Translations under genes and position numbers: made by a program | Assembly: GCF_004834005.1 (NCBI RefSeq) | Contig: NZ_STFF01000005.1 | Coordinates: 434,001 to 498,000, forward strand | Length of the DNA stretch: 64,000 nt | Reading direction: 5' to 3' | From: Niastella caeni | GTDB taxonomy: Bacteria; Bacteroidota; Bacteroidia; Chitinophagales; Chitinophagaceae | The notes under the pieces: generated by a model | What the model was told of the DNA's origin: nothing | What the model saw: the letters and a program-made list of their open reading frames with translations, nothing else | Database searches by the model: none | Shown here: piece after piece, positions 15,789 through 23,878 of the stretch | Layout: each line of letters starts with the position of its first letter | Numbering within the stretch: position 1 is the first letter of the stretch

Positions 15789-16041
15789 GTGAGTAGTGAG
15801 TAGTGAGTGGTGAGTGGTGAGCTGTGAGTGGTGAGTGGTCAATGGTGAATTCACCTATGCCAGGCTCCTACTATTAATCGGGCAGCCATTAATGGCATTG
15901 TTTCAACGCATTGCGAAAGCTGCGAATTGCAATAACTGCTGCATACTGCAATAAACACACAGAAGGAAATGAGAATATGTTGAATGAGAAAGCAAGCCCG
16001 AAAATCGGGAACCTATTCACCATTGACCATTCACCATTGAC
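15789..16041. repeat. inverted heptad arrays framing a 253-bp spacer
   Basis: Nine 7-bp units at 15789-15851 (mostly GTGAGTG or GTGAGTA, ending GTCAATG, GTGAATT) face four units of CATTCAC/CATTGAC type at 16014-16041. GTCAATGGTGAAT (15838-15850) is the exact complement of ATTCACCATTGAC, present twice in the second array. The right array begins 2 bp after the fadD stop. Confidence 0.85.
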
Positions 16042-16043
16042 AC

Positions 16044-17825
16044 CTAAACATAAATGTGTTCAATAGCATCCTTATACTTCTCCATTACCACTTTTCGTTT
16101 GATGCTCATCTTGGGCGTCATTTCCCCGGTTTCAATGCTCCATTCCTGGGGTAGTAATTCAAATCTTTTTATTTGCTCTACGTGGTTGAAAAATTTATTG
16201 TAGCTATCAACCAGTTCATTGAACAGGTCAATTACTTTGGGTTGTTTTATTAATTGATCGTTCGACAAATCCTGAATGCCTTGTTTGCGGGCCCAGTCTT
16301 TCAATGCCGGAAATGCCGGAATGATCAATGCGCCTACAAATTTGCGTTCAGAACCTACTACCATGATCTGTTCTACATAGATCGATTCTTTCAGCTTGTT
16401 TTCTATAGGCAGCGGAGCAACGTATTTACCGCCGCTTGTTTTGAACAGTTCTTTTTTGCGGTCGGTTATTTTCACGTACTTATTGTCCACTATCATCCCT
16501 ATATCGCCGGTATGATACCATCCGCCGCTTATGGCTTCCTCTGTAAGATCAGGCCGTTTATAATAGCCCATCATTACATTAGGGCCTTTACATAATATTT
16601 CTCCGTCTTCTGCAATTTTTACTTCTACCTCATCTATTACCGGCCCTACGGTACCAAACATGCGATCGTGCTCTTCAAAGCGATTCACACTGATCACCGG
16701 AGAGGTTTCTGTTAAGCCATACCCTTCGAGCACCGGGATTTGAGCAGCGGTAAAAATGCGAATTAAACGTACCTGACAGGCAGCGCCGCCACTTACAATA
16801 CATTTAAGGTTGTTGCCAAGCGCTTCGCGCCATTTACTAAAGATGAGTTTGTTAGCCAGCGACAATTGCAGGTTATAACTAAAGCCCATCGGTTTATTGA
16901 TCTCATACCGGGTAGCCAGGTCATGCGCCCAGTAAAATAATTTTCTTTTTAAACCGGTTAACTCTGCGCCTTTGGCCATAATACGGTCGTATACTTTTTC
17001 GAGCAGGCGGGGAACGGTCGTGAACATGTCGGGTTTTACTTCCTTCAGGTTATCCCCAATGGTCTCCATACTTTCAGCATAATAGATGGCAATGCCCCTA
17101 TACAAATAAAAGTAAGTGATCATCCGTTCGAAAATGTGGTTCAATGGCAAAAAGCTAAGCGACTTCATATTCGGGAACGCGGGTAAACAGGGATAACAGG
17201 CCATCACATTGCTCAGAATGTTCTTATGCGAAAGCATCACGCCTTTGGGAGTACCGGTAGTGCCTGATGTATAAATAATGGTAACCAGGTCTTCATAGGC
17301 AATATTATCTGCAATAGTCTGTATTTTTTGTAGGGCCGCTTCATCCGACAGAGTGATTACCTCTTTCCAGTGGCGGGCATTGGCCACATGTTCAAAGGTG
17401 TAAATTTCCTGTAAAGAAGGTACCCGGTCTTTTACGCTTAGAACTTTGTGAAACAGTTCTTCGTCGTTTACGAACACTATTTTTACCTGGGCATCTTTTA
17501 GCACAAATTCCAGGTCCTGTACATTAATGGTAGGGTAAACTGGGGTAAGAATGGCGCCAATTTGCTGAACCGCCAGATCGAGCATCACCCATTCGGGGCG
17601 GTTTTTACTAAGAATGGCAATTTTATCGCGTTTTTCGGCGGTCATATCGCCGCATTGAATACCCAGGTTCAACAATCCTGCACTGAGTTTATCTACTGTG
17701 TTTTTTACTTCTTCCGTGCTGTATGTTTTCCATTTACCATTTTCCTTGGCCGCGAGCATAACGGGCAAGGGCTTACTTTTCAAATGGAATTGCAGGCAAT
17801 CGAATAATCGTTTGGGTTCGGTCAT
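16044..17825 (-). CDS. fadD: long-chain acyl-CoA synthetase (AMP-forming)
   Basis: Activates long-chain fatty acids to acyl-CoA through an acyl-AMP intermediate, for beta-oxidation or lipid synthesis. 593 residues. AMP-binding P loop IIYTSGTTGTPKGV, then SFLPLNHIFERM, GYGLTETSPV (motif II), GWYHTGDIG (motif III) and the hinge region ITDRKKELFKTSGGKYVAP with the C-terminal Lys region. The late insertion and the VEQIKRFELL end are typical of the FAA/ACSL (FAA1-like, COG1022) subfamily. ATG at 17825 (MTEPKRLF) was chosen; the 30 codons before it have no family likeness. Monocistronic between repeats and a terminator. Confidence 0.93.
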   Translation of the reverse strand: MTEPKRLFDCLQFHLKSKPLPVMLAAKENGKWKTYSTEEVKNTVDKLSAGLLNLGIQCGDMTAEKRDKIAILSKNRPEWVMLDLAVQQIGAILTPVYPTINVQDLEFVLKDAQVKIVFVNDEELFHKVLSVKDRVPSLQEIYTFEHVANARHWKEVITLSDEAALQKIQTIADNIAYEDLVTIIYTSGTTGTPKGVMLSHKNILSNVMACYPCLPAFPNMKSLSFLPLNHIFERMITYFYLYRGIAIYYAESMETIGDNLKEVKPDMFTTVPRLLEKVYDRIMAKGAELTGLKRKLFYWAHDLATRYEINKPMGFSYNLQLSLANKLIFSKWREALGNNLKCIVSGGAACQVRLIRIFTAAQIPVLEGYGLTETSPVISVNRFEEHDRMFGTVGPVIDEVEVKIAEDGEILCKGPNVMMGYYKRPDLTEEAISGGWYHTGDIGMIVDNKYVKITDRKKELFKTSGGKYVAPLPIENKLKESIYVEQIMVVGSERKFVGALIIPAFPALKDWARKQGIQDLSNDQLIKQPKVIDLFNELVDSYNKFFNHVEQIKRFELLPQEWSIETGEMTPKMSIKRKVVMEKYKDAIEHIYV

Positions 17826-17927
17826 AGATGTAGTTTTTATACCCGTCGTAAACCTGTTAGGCCTAAGCCTTTGTAAACTGATTTTTACAGGTTTTAGCTT
17901 TATTGAATTTAGCAAATCTGCGCAAAT

Positions 17928-17957
17928 AAAAAAAGCCCCGGCGGTACTGTCGGGGCT
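17928..17957 (-). terminator. terminator of the TPR protein gene
   Basis: Stem AGCCCCG/CGGGGCT (17934-17940 with 17951-17957), 10-nt loop, then T7 on the minus strand. 6 bp after the stop at 17964. Confidence 0.85.
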
Positions 17958-17963
17958 AATTAT

Positions 17964-18989
17964 TTATTTTCCTGTTTGATAATACTGACCCGCTGGTAAC
18001 TTAAATACCCGGTTGTGTTGAAAGTAATCAAACTTGTTATATTCTTCCTGGTGAGTTTTGGTCCAGTTTTCGTACGCCGGCAGGTTGTTGGCAGTACCAA
18101 AGATCCATTGGTTATACGCATCGAACATCCCTGCTTTTAACAGTTGCTGGTGATATTCGTATAAGCGGAAGGGAAAACGGGTAGCATTTTTCGAAAACCA
18201 CTCCAGGATAAATTTGGTGCGAATAGCCGATAATGTTTCCGCCGTAACCCCGTTGGCGCCAATAAACGAAGATTGTGATTTCATAATTTCCAGGAATGCT
18301 TTCACAAATTCATTCTTTGTATCCTGGTCTTTGGTAAGGTTGCCATCGGTAAATAACTTCTTATAGCCGTCAAGCAAAATGTTCTTGATCTCAGCAGTAC
18401 GCTTTGAATAGCTTTCGAGGTTTACAAATACTTCGCCATACACCAGCGCCCAAACTTTATCGGGGGTAAAATAGTAGTATTTGGCAGCGTTATAGTAGTT
18501 TCCAGAATAGCTGGGGTCAGCTTCAATGCCTTTTTCCCATAGTTTGATGGCATCGCTGTAATCTTTTTTGCTCCACATCATTTCGCCATATTCGTTGTAC
18601 AAAGTGCCGCTGTTGGGAAATTTCTTCAGGGCCGACTTATACATTTTTTCACATTCCTTTACTTCTTCAATGGCTTTGTATAACATGCCCAGCAACTGAA
18701 AACTATGCACGTCGGCATCCTGGCGCTCGGGAAATTTTTTGGCCACTTCAATTCCGCGTACATAATCACGGTTAAGGTAATAGGCAAATGCCAGGTCTTT
18801 CTGTAGCTCCAGGTTATCTGCATTGTTTTGCAAACCCCTGTTCAGCACCAAAACGGCATTGGAATAATCGCCTTGCTTCATGAACCCTTTAGCCGTTTCC
18901 TGCACTGTTTTAACATCGCCAGGCTCCGGTTGGGCCTGCGCTATATGTACGGCAAACAATAATCCTACAACTGGTAAAAGATGTTTCAT
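17964..18989 (-). CDS. secreted TPR-repeat protein
   Basis: 341 residues, with a Sec signal peptide at about 1-20 (LLPVVGLLFAVHIAQAQ, cleavage after AQA) and TPR-like helix pairs from about 30 to 180 (GDYSNAVLVLNRGL, KKYSDAIKLW-type units with Gly/Ala/Tyr/Pro in place). The C-terminal half has no repeats I can name. Probably a periplasmic or surface-associated protein-interaction scaffold. A -7 box TATCTTTG at 19003-18996 on the minus strand ends 7 bases before the ATG at 18989, so the transcript may be leaderless; it also excludes the TTG at 18998. Confidence 0.75.
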   Translation of the reverse strand: MKHLLPVVGLLFAVHIAQAQPEPGDVKTVQETAKGFMKQGDYSNAVLVLNRGLQNNADNLELQKDLAFAYYLNRDYVRGIEVAKKFPERQDADVHSFQLLGMLYKAIEEVKECEKMYKSALKKFPNSGTLYNEYGEMMWSKKDYSDAIKLWEKGIEADPSYSGNYYNAAKYYYFTPDKVWALVYGEVFVNLESYSKRTAEIKNILLDGYKKLFTDGNLTKDQDTKNEFVKAFLEIMKSQSSFIGANGVTAETLSAIRTKFILEWFSKNATRFPFRLYEYHQQLLKAGMFDAYNQWIFGTANNLPAYENWTKTHQEEYNKFDYFQHNRVFKLPAGQYYQTGK

Positions 18990-18995
18990 ACAGTT

Positions 18996-19003
18996 CAAAG
19001 ATA
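18996..19003 (-). promoter_or_regulatory. -7 box TATCTTTG immediately before the TPR gene
   Basis: Exact TAnnTTTG on the minus strand, ending 6 bp before the ATG at 18989. At the usual 4-7 bp distance, transcription would start at or just before the ATG. No -33 TTTG at 19 bp. Confidence 0.5.
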
Positions 19004-19061
19004 AGGGAAGGAAAAGACTGATAGCCGGAAAGAAAGTTAAAATATGGGGGGAGGGAGGGGA

Positions 19062-19165
19062 AGAAGTAGGAAGTAAGAAGTAGGAAATAGGAGGTAAGAA
19101 AGCTTTAAATTTTTGATCCCGGGATTTAGAGATTTTGGGATTTTACATCTCAAAATCTCTAAATC
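19062..19165. repeat. heptad array plus 19-bp hairpin between DUF1015 and the TPR gene
   Basis: AGAAGTA, GGAAGTA, AGAAGTA, GGAAATA, GGAGGTA at 19062-19096 in exact 7-bp steps. Then a 19-bp inverted repeat with one G-T wobble (19123-19141 with 19147-19165, loop 5), 22 bp after the DUF1015 stop, which may serve as its 3'-end hairpin though no clear T run follows. Confidence 0.75.
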
Positions 19166-19186
19166 TCAAAATCAGCAATATCTGGG

Positions 19187-20419
19187 TTAACCATAAATCA
19201 GGTGCGTGAGCAACCCATCGCGCAGTTTGGGTTCAAACCACGTGCTTTTTGGGGGCATTACATTACCGCTGTCGGCAATATCGAACAATTGCTGAATGGT
19301 AACCGGGTGCAGGCTGAAAGCCACGGCCATTTCTCCACTGTTCACTCTTTTTTCCAGCTCAGATAAACCGCGAATACCGCCCACGAAATCGATCCGTTTG
19401 TCGGTACGCTGGTCTTTAATGCCTAAAACCGGGTCCAGTACCAGGTTTGAAAGGATCGTTACATCCAGTACGCCAATGGGATCGTTCGAGTAGGTACCTT
19501 CTTTGGCGGTTAATATGTACCACTGGCCTTTCAGGTACATCCCAAACTGGTGCAATTGAGCAGGCGATACAGCGCTGGATGCTTTTTCTATAGTAAAAGA
19601 AGCGCCTAATTTTTCCAGGAGTGCTGCTTCGGTGAGCCCGTTCAGGTCTTTAATTACCCGGTTGTAATCCATGATGTATAACTGGTTCGATGGGAACAGG
19701 GTAGTTAAAAAATAATCCGCTTCTTCTTTGGCTTTTTCGCCCAATGCTTTTCTCACTTTGGCGGCAGAAGCTGCCCGGTGGTGACCATCTGCAATATAGG
19801 TTTGCGGGATCTTTGTTTTGAACAGGTTGGTGATGGTTTCAATAGTGGTGTCGTCGTTGATGACCCAAATAGTATGACTGATAGCATCGTCTGCTACGAA
19901 ATCATATACCGGCGAATGCGTGTTTTTCCATTGTTCAATCAGGGCATCTACTTCTGCATTGTTGCGGTAAGCCAGGAAAACATTCCCTGTTTGTGCGCCG
20001 GTGGTGGCTATATGATTAATGCGGTCTTTCTCTTTTTCGGGCCGGGTAAACTCGTGCTTTTTGATGATATCATTTTCGTAATCATCAACTGAACTGGCGC
20101 TAACCAGTCCGGTTTGACTACGGCCGTTCATAACGAGTTGATATATGTAATAACAAGGTTTGTCTTCCCGGAACAAAATGCTGCGTTGAATAAATGCCGC
20201 GATATTTTCCTTTGCCTTTTCATATACCGGTTCGGTGTGGATATCAATATCGTCTGACAGATCGATCTCTGATTTGGTGATATGCAGGAACGAATACGGA
20301 TTGCCTACAACTTCTTCACGGGCTTCTTTCGAATTGAGCACATCGTAAGGACGAGAAGCTACCTGCTTTGCCAGCTCAGGGCGTGGGCGCAGGGCTTTAA
20401 AAGGAGAAATATTAGCCAT
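19187..20419 (-). CDS. DUF1015 family protein next to serC
   Basis: 410 residues. It begins MANISPFKALRP and carries ASRPYDVL, GNPYSFLHI, a central YIADGHHRAASA and GIRGLSEL, the DUF1015 (COG4198) pattern. Biochemical function is not established in what I can cite. The DGHHR motif recalls the Arg/His loop of ParB/sulfiredoxin-fold proteins, some of which are free-serine kinases, and the gene lies next to serC, so a role in phosphoserine or serine metabolism is a reasonable hypothesis. The gap from serC is 180 bp and holds a GC-rich repeat. Family call secure, role inferred. Confidence 0.85.
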   Translation of the reverse strand: MANISPFKALRPRPELAKQVASRPYDVLNSKEAREEVVGNPYSFLHITKSEIDLSDDIDIHTEPVYEKAKENIAAFIQRSILFREDKPCYYIYQLVMNGRSQTGLVSASSVDDYENDIIKKHEFTRPEKEKDRINHIATTGAQTGNVFLAYRNNAEVDALIEQWKNTHSPVYDFVADDAISHTIWVINDDTTIETITNLFKTKIPQTYIADGHHRAASAAKVRKALGEKAKEEADYFLTTLFPSNQLYIMDYNRVIKDLNGLTEAALLEKLGASFTIEKASSAVSPAQLHQFGMYLKGQWYILTAKEGTYSNDPIGVLDVTILSNLVLDPVLGIKDQRTDKRIDFVGGIRGLSELEKRVNSGEMAVAFSLHPVTIQQLFDIADSGNVMPPKSTWFEPKLRDGLLTHLIYG

Positions 20420-20493
20420 TTTACTACTATTATTAAGCGGGCAAAATAACAGGCTTTGCCACTAGTTTACAAAAAGAATTTCAGTGATTGGGC

Positions 20494-20560
20494 CGGGGGT
20501 GAGCCGCCCTTAAAGGGCTCTAAAAGAGTGGCTCACCTGAACCACGCTCTGAAGCGAGGC
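20494..20560. repeat. GGTGAGCC-type inverted repeat (copy 1)
   Basis: GGTGAGCC, GCCCTTAAAGGGC and later GGCTCACC form a nested dyad between serC and DUF1015. Further GC-rich hairpins (CCCCTCC-TTC-GGAGGGG near 20571) follow. Related sequence occurs at 33948-34034. Confidence 0.65.
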
Positions 20561-20599
20561 TGCCCAGCTCCCCTCCTTCAGGAGGGGCCCGGGGAGGTT

Positions 20600-21679
20600 T
20601 TATCCTTTCTTATTAGCAAAATCTTTCATCAGGTCTGTCAGCAACTGCACACTTTCCAGCGGCAGGGCATTGTACAGGGATACTCTGAATCCGCCTACGC
20701 TGCGATGCCCTTTCACCCCAACAATATTATTTTGCTTGCAAAGCGTGAGGAATTCCTTTTCCAGGTCGGCATTTTCCATCACAAAGCAGGCGTTCATGAT
20801 ACTGCGGTCTTCCTTATTAATAACCGGGCCTTTAAATGCCGGTAAGGTGTCGATGGCGTTATACAGTAATTGCGCTTTTTGATTATTGATCTTTTCAATT
20901 GCCGCCACACCGCCTTTGTTTTTCAACCAGCGCAGGGTGAGCATACAAACATACACGGCAAATACGGGAGGCGTATTTAACATGGAACCGTTCTCGATAT
21001 GATTGCGGTAATCCATCATGGAGGCCAGTTTCCGGTTCACTTTGCCCAGGATGTTCTTATTTATTACAACCAGGTTAACCCCGGCAGCGCCAACATTCTT
21101 TTGGGCGCCGGCATATATCAGATCGAATTTATTAAAGTCCATTACCCGGCTCAGGATGTCACTGCTCATATCTGCAACCAGCGGCACACCGGCTTCAAAG
21201 AAAGGAGTGAAGTCGTGCCACTGTACCCCGTGAATGGTTTCGTTGGTGGTCAGGTGCAGGTATTTGGCTGTTTTTGGAACCGTAAATTGCTTGGGCAGGT
21301 GGTTGTAATTTGATTCTTTAGCGCTGCAAACCACTTCCACATGGCCGAATATTTTGGCTTCTTTTATGGCTTTGGCCGACCAGGTACCGGTATCGGTATA
21401 GGCGGCTATTTCATTGTCATTCAACAGGTTCATGGGAATTTGAAAGAATTGGGTGGAAGCGCCGCCATGCAGGAACAACACTTCATGCTGATCATCCAAT
21501 TGCATTAATTCTTTCACCAGGGCAATGGCTTCATCCATTACTGCCTGAAACAGGTCGGTGCGGTGACCGATTTCCAGGATCGACAAGCCGGAATTATTAT
21601 AATTTAAAATGGCTTCACTGGCTTGCTGGAATACTTCCCGGGGTAAAATGCTGGGCCCCGCGTTAAAATTGTGCATCAT
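20600..21679 (-). CDS. serC: phosphoserine aminotransferase
   Basis: PLP fold-type I (class V) transaminase converting 3-phosphohydroxypyruvate and glutamate to phosphoserine, in serine and pyridoxine synthesis. 359 residues, the family norm. Seen: HNFNAGPSILP, FLHGGASTQF, DTGTWSAKA, ADMSSDILSR with the cofactor Asp upstream, AGAQKNVGAAG with the PLP Lys, and GHRSVGGFRVSLYNA at the end. Either ATG (21679 or 21676) may start it. A -7 box TACTTTTG lies 26 bp upstream. Neighbour DUF1015 on the same strand downstream. Confidence 0.96.
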   Translation of the reverse strand: MMHNFNAGPSILPREVFQQASEAILNYNNSGLSILEIGHRTDLFQAVMDEAIALVKELMQLDDQHEVLFLHGGASTQFFQIPMNLLNDNEIAAYTDTGTWSAKAIKEAKIFGHVEVVCSAKESNYNHLPKQFTVPKTAKYLHLTTNETIHGVQWHDFTPFFEAGVPLVADMSSDILSRVMDFNKFDLIYAGAQKNVGAAGVNLVVINKNILGKVNRKLASMMDYRNHIENGSMLNTPPVFAVYVCMLTLRWLKNKGGVAAIEKINNQKAQLLYNAIDTLPAFKGPVINKEDRSIMNACFVMENADLEKEFLTLCKQNNIVGVKGHRSVGGFRVSLYNALPLESVQLLTDLMKDFANKKG

Positions 21680-21704
21680 TGTTTCACTTAAATTAGAAGG
21701 AGTG

Positions 21705-21712
21705 CAAAAGTA
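21705..21712 (-). promoter_or_regulatory. -7 box TACTTTTG of serC
   Basis: Exact TAnnTTTG on the minus strand, 26 bp before the serC ATG. A TTTC two bases off the ideal spacing could act as -33. Confidence 0.55.
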
Positions 21713-21776
21713 TTCAATTCGCGTGACTATGGGGAAAGCGAATTTTGCCGGTCATGCGTAACGTGTTCAGGATGAG

Positions 21777-22742
21777 CTAATCACAATCTTTTCCTTGTTT
21801 CTGCCTTTTCAACCAGGCAGCGTTTAATTCCTCAAATTCCCGCCGGTCTGCTTCGCTGAGGTTTTTGTTGATGAGTTGTTTCAGGTCGGGCTGGCCGGCA
21901 TTTACCCAGGCTGTGTACCAAAAGGAAGCTACGGCAACGATCGATTGCTGCATGCGCCGCTCGATCATATGGTTAAGCCGTTGATCATAGGCCCGGCAGT
22001 AAGCGGAGGAATATTGCCTGATCACCTGGTCATTCCGCGGTTCAAACGAATATTTCTGGTCTGATGAAAATTGGGCGGTCAATTCTCGTTCTATGCGCAA
22101 TACACTGTCGGCTGCAGCCGCGCTTTCCAGCACCCGTTTCCAGCTAAAGGCCAAAGGGTTGGCGATATAAGAGGCTTTCCCCAGCAGGAAGTCCCAGGAA
22201 GTGGCGGCCAACAGTTCGGGTATGCGCGATTCCCAAAACGCATGAATACCCTGCTGGTTGGTGAGTTGCCCATTGTGGTTACTGCACACATGCAGCGGTA
22301 CATGCGAATCGGCAATGTAATGACCGATATCAGCAGAGAGCTTAAGGATTTTTACCTGGTCTTTTTCTTTAAAGGCAGCGGTAAGCCGGCCCAGCATGGT
22401 TTGAATGTACCAGGGCACAATGCCATACTTCTGTAAAGTGTCTTTGCCATATTTTTCAACTGCTTTGGTCCAGGTGCGGGGGAGTGAATCGAAAGGGTAG
22501 GTGCCGTAATGATCAATGTCGATATAATGGCGGGCGCCTTCTGCGGCTACAGCATACCGTCGTTTATCGGGGTCTACTGCATGATCGCTCAGGAACTGGA
22601 TGTTTGGTTTATACAGCACCAGCATATCGGGCGGCAGCATAAAGACTGCATAGTAATTTATCTGGCGATGGGCATAAAACCCCCAGGGGAAAAGTGCATG
22701 GCTATAAAGCACCGCTGCTGTTATGAGCAGAAGCTTCTTCAT
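21777..22742 (-). CDS. secreted zinc-dependent phospholipase C/S1-P1 nuclease-like protein
   Basis: 321 residues with an N-terminal signal (about 1-17). The mature start FPWGFYAHRQINYYAV supplies the N-terminal Trp and His that bind zinc in this superfamily. Further metal-type motifs: HYIDIDHYG, DIGHYIADSHVPLHVCSNHNG and HAFWESRIPELL, with the typical His/Asp spacing of phospholipase C and S1/P1 nucleases. It should act outside the cytoplasm as a phosphodiesterase; lipid versus nucleic acid as substrate cannot be decided. It stands alone. Confidence 0.8.
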   Translation of the reverse strand: MKKLLLITAAVLYSHALFPWGFYAHRQINYYAVFMLPPDMLVLYKPNIQFLSDHAVDPDKRRYAVAAEGARHYIDIDHYGTYPFDSLPRTWTKAVEKYGKDTLQKYGIVPWYIQTMLGRLTAAFKEKDQVKILKLSADIGHYIADSHVPLHVCSNHNGQLTNQQGIHAFWESRIPELLAATSWDFLLGKASYIANPLAFSWKRVLESAAAADSVLRIERELTAQFSSDQKYSFEPRNDQVIRQYSSAYCRAYDQRLNHMIERRMQQSIVAVASFWYTAWVNAGQPDLKQLINKNLSEADRREFEELNAAWLKRQKQGKDCD

Positions 22743-22814
22743 TACTGATGAAGGTACGGTGGATTGTGAGTTAGTATGAAGGTTATGGTTAGAAATTGAT
22801 CATTTTCAAGAAAC

Positions 22815-22835
22815 GGCAATCGTGAAACGGCAAAG
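22815..22835. repeat. short heptad array (GGCAATC, GTGAAAC, GGCAAAG)
   Basis: Three 7-bp units about 72 bp upstream of the S1/P1-like gene; same vocabulary as 14052-14086 and 39094-39121. Confidence 0.65.
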
Positions 22836-22933
22836 ACCCACACATTGGGAAACCTGTGACTACTGCTGCTTTCTGCCGGTTCAATTGCGGGCCTGGAGTT
22901 GTGAAAACGTGATAAAATTGACTTCTGTATTCC

Positions 22934-22965
22934 ATTAGCATATTAGCAGATTATCACGTTAGCAC
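22934..22965. repeat. octamer array crossing the DUF502 stop codon
   Basis: On the minus strand: GTGCTAAC, GTGATAAT, CTGCTAAT, ATGCTAAT in exact 8-bp steps. The DUF502 stop TGA (22956-22954) is inside the second unit and the array encodes the final residues (VLT). Same octamers at 35029-35052 and 39055-39086. Confidence 0.85.
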
Positions 22966-23622
22966 ATTATTTTCTCCCTTTTTCGGCGGATGAGGGGTCT
23001 CATCATCAATAGTAGTAACCCCACCTGAGATAGCAAATTTCATGGCTTCGGTTGAACTAATATCGGTTAATAAGCGCACCCTGTCGGCCTTCACAAAATA
23101 CAGGCGGCCTGTAAAGGCATACGATTGCGGAACATATACGGCTACATGTTCCTGTAACCCAAACTCATGTAATTCCTGCTGCGTTATAAAACCGATCTGC
23201 CATACATCTGTTGTTTCAATACATACCAGCACCGCTTTGTCAAATTTTCTTTTATTACCGGCAAAGGCTTCAAAGAAATCTTTTACAGTAGAATACAGTA
23301 GCTTGATACCGGGTGTGCGTTCCAGTATTTTATCAAACAGGTCAACCAGCTTGCTTACAATAAAAGAAGATGAAATATAACCTACCAATATAACGATGAG
23401 CGTTACCAGTATAAATCCAAGTCCAGGTATTTTTTTCGGATTGCCATTGGCATCAACACCCAGCAGATCGGGCGAAAAATAACCGATGAGACTGGGCAGA
23501 ATGTTATCGATAAAATTAAATAAAGCTGTAACTGCATAAATAGTGATCGCTATAGGTGCTAAAATAATTAGCCCTTGCAGGAAGTATTGGATGATCTTTT
23601 TAAATATATGTGATGTTTTCAT
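22954..23622 (-). CDS. DUF502 family membrane protein
   Basis: 222 residues. Two membrane helices, about 13-38 (FLQGLIILAPIAITIYAV) and 75-98 (GLGFILVTLIVILVGYI), with the conserved LAPIAIT and PGLG motifs, followed by a soluble part with TPGIKLLYSTVKDFFEAF. This is the DUF502 signature; function unknown in bacteria, plant homologues are membrane-associated COV proteins. ATG at 23622 is preferred over 23715. Divergent from the TetR gene. The C-terminus is encoded by a repeat array. Confidence 0.87.
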   Translation of the reverse strand: MKTSHIFKKIIQYFLQGLIILAPIAITIYAVTALFNFIDNILPSLIGYFSPDLLGVDANGNPKKIPGLGFILVTLIVILVGYISSSFIVSKLVDLFDKILERTPGIKLLYSTVKDFFEAFAGNKRKFDKAVLVCIETTDVWQIGFITQQELHEFGLQEHVAVYVPQSYAFTGRLYFVKADRVRLLTDISSTEAMKFAISGGVTTIDDETPHPPKKGENNVLT

Positions 23623-23835
23623 GCTCCGCTGTGTTTTGCATCCCAAAAGTAACCCTCTTCCATTGCCTGATAAAATAAGCTTGTGTAAAGTTGCGTGTTT
23701 TTGGTTGGAAAGCAATTAATTAGCAATGGGAAGAAAGGCCCAAACTTTGTACCAGCCCAAATCATGCGTTCGTATAAACGAACAATTGTTAGGGTGCTAT
23801 TTTATTACCGGCGGTTTAAAAATGGGGATGGAAAC

Positions 23836-23866
23836 TTTGGTAACGATAAAAGTTTCTATAGTTTTG
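23836..23866 (+). promoter_or_regulatory. perfect Bacteroidota promoter of the tetR-RND operon
   Basis: TTTG at 23836-23839, 19 bp, TAGTTTTG at 23859-23866: an exact TTTG-N19-TAnnTTTG. Transcription should start near 23872, giving a leader of only about 7 nt before ATG 23879. It also rules out the longer upstream start of the regulator. Confidence 0.85.
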
Positions 23867-23878
23867 TGCCCGATTATT

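Noticed and set aside
15789..16041. CRISPR-like array
   Set aside because: Units of 7 bp without spacers of 25-40 bp and no cas genes; not CRISPR.
20456..20599. Coding frame through the GC-rich repeat between serC and DUF1015
   Set aside because: The sequence is a set of nested inverted repeats; the frame is incidental.
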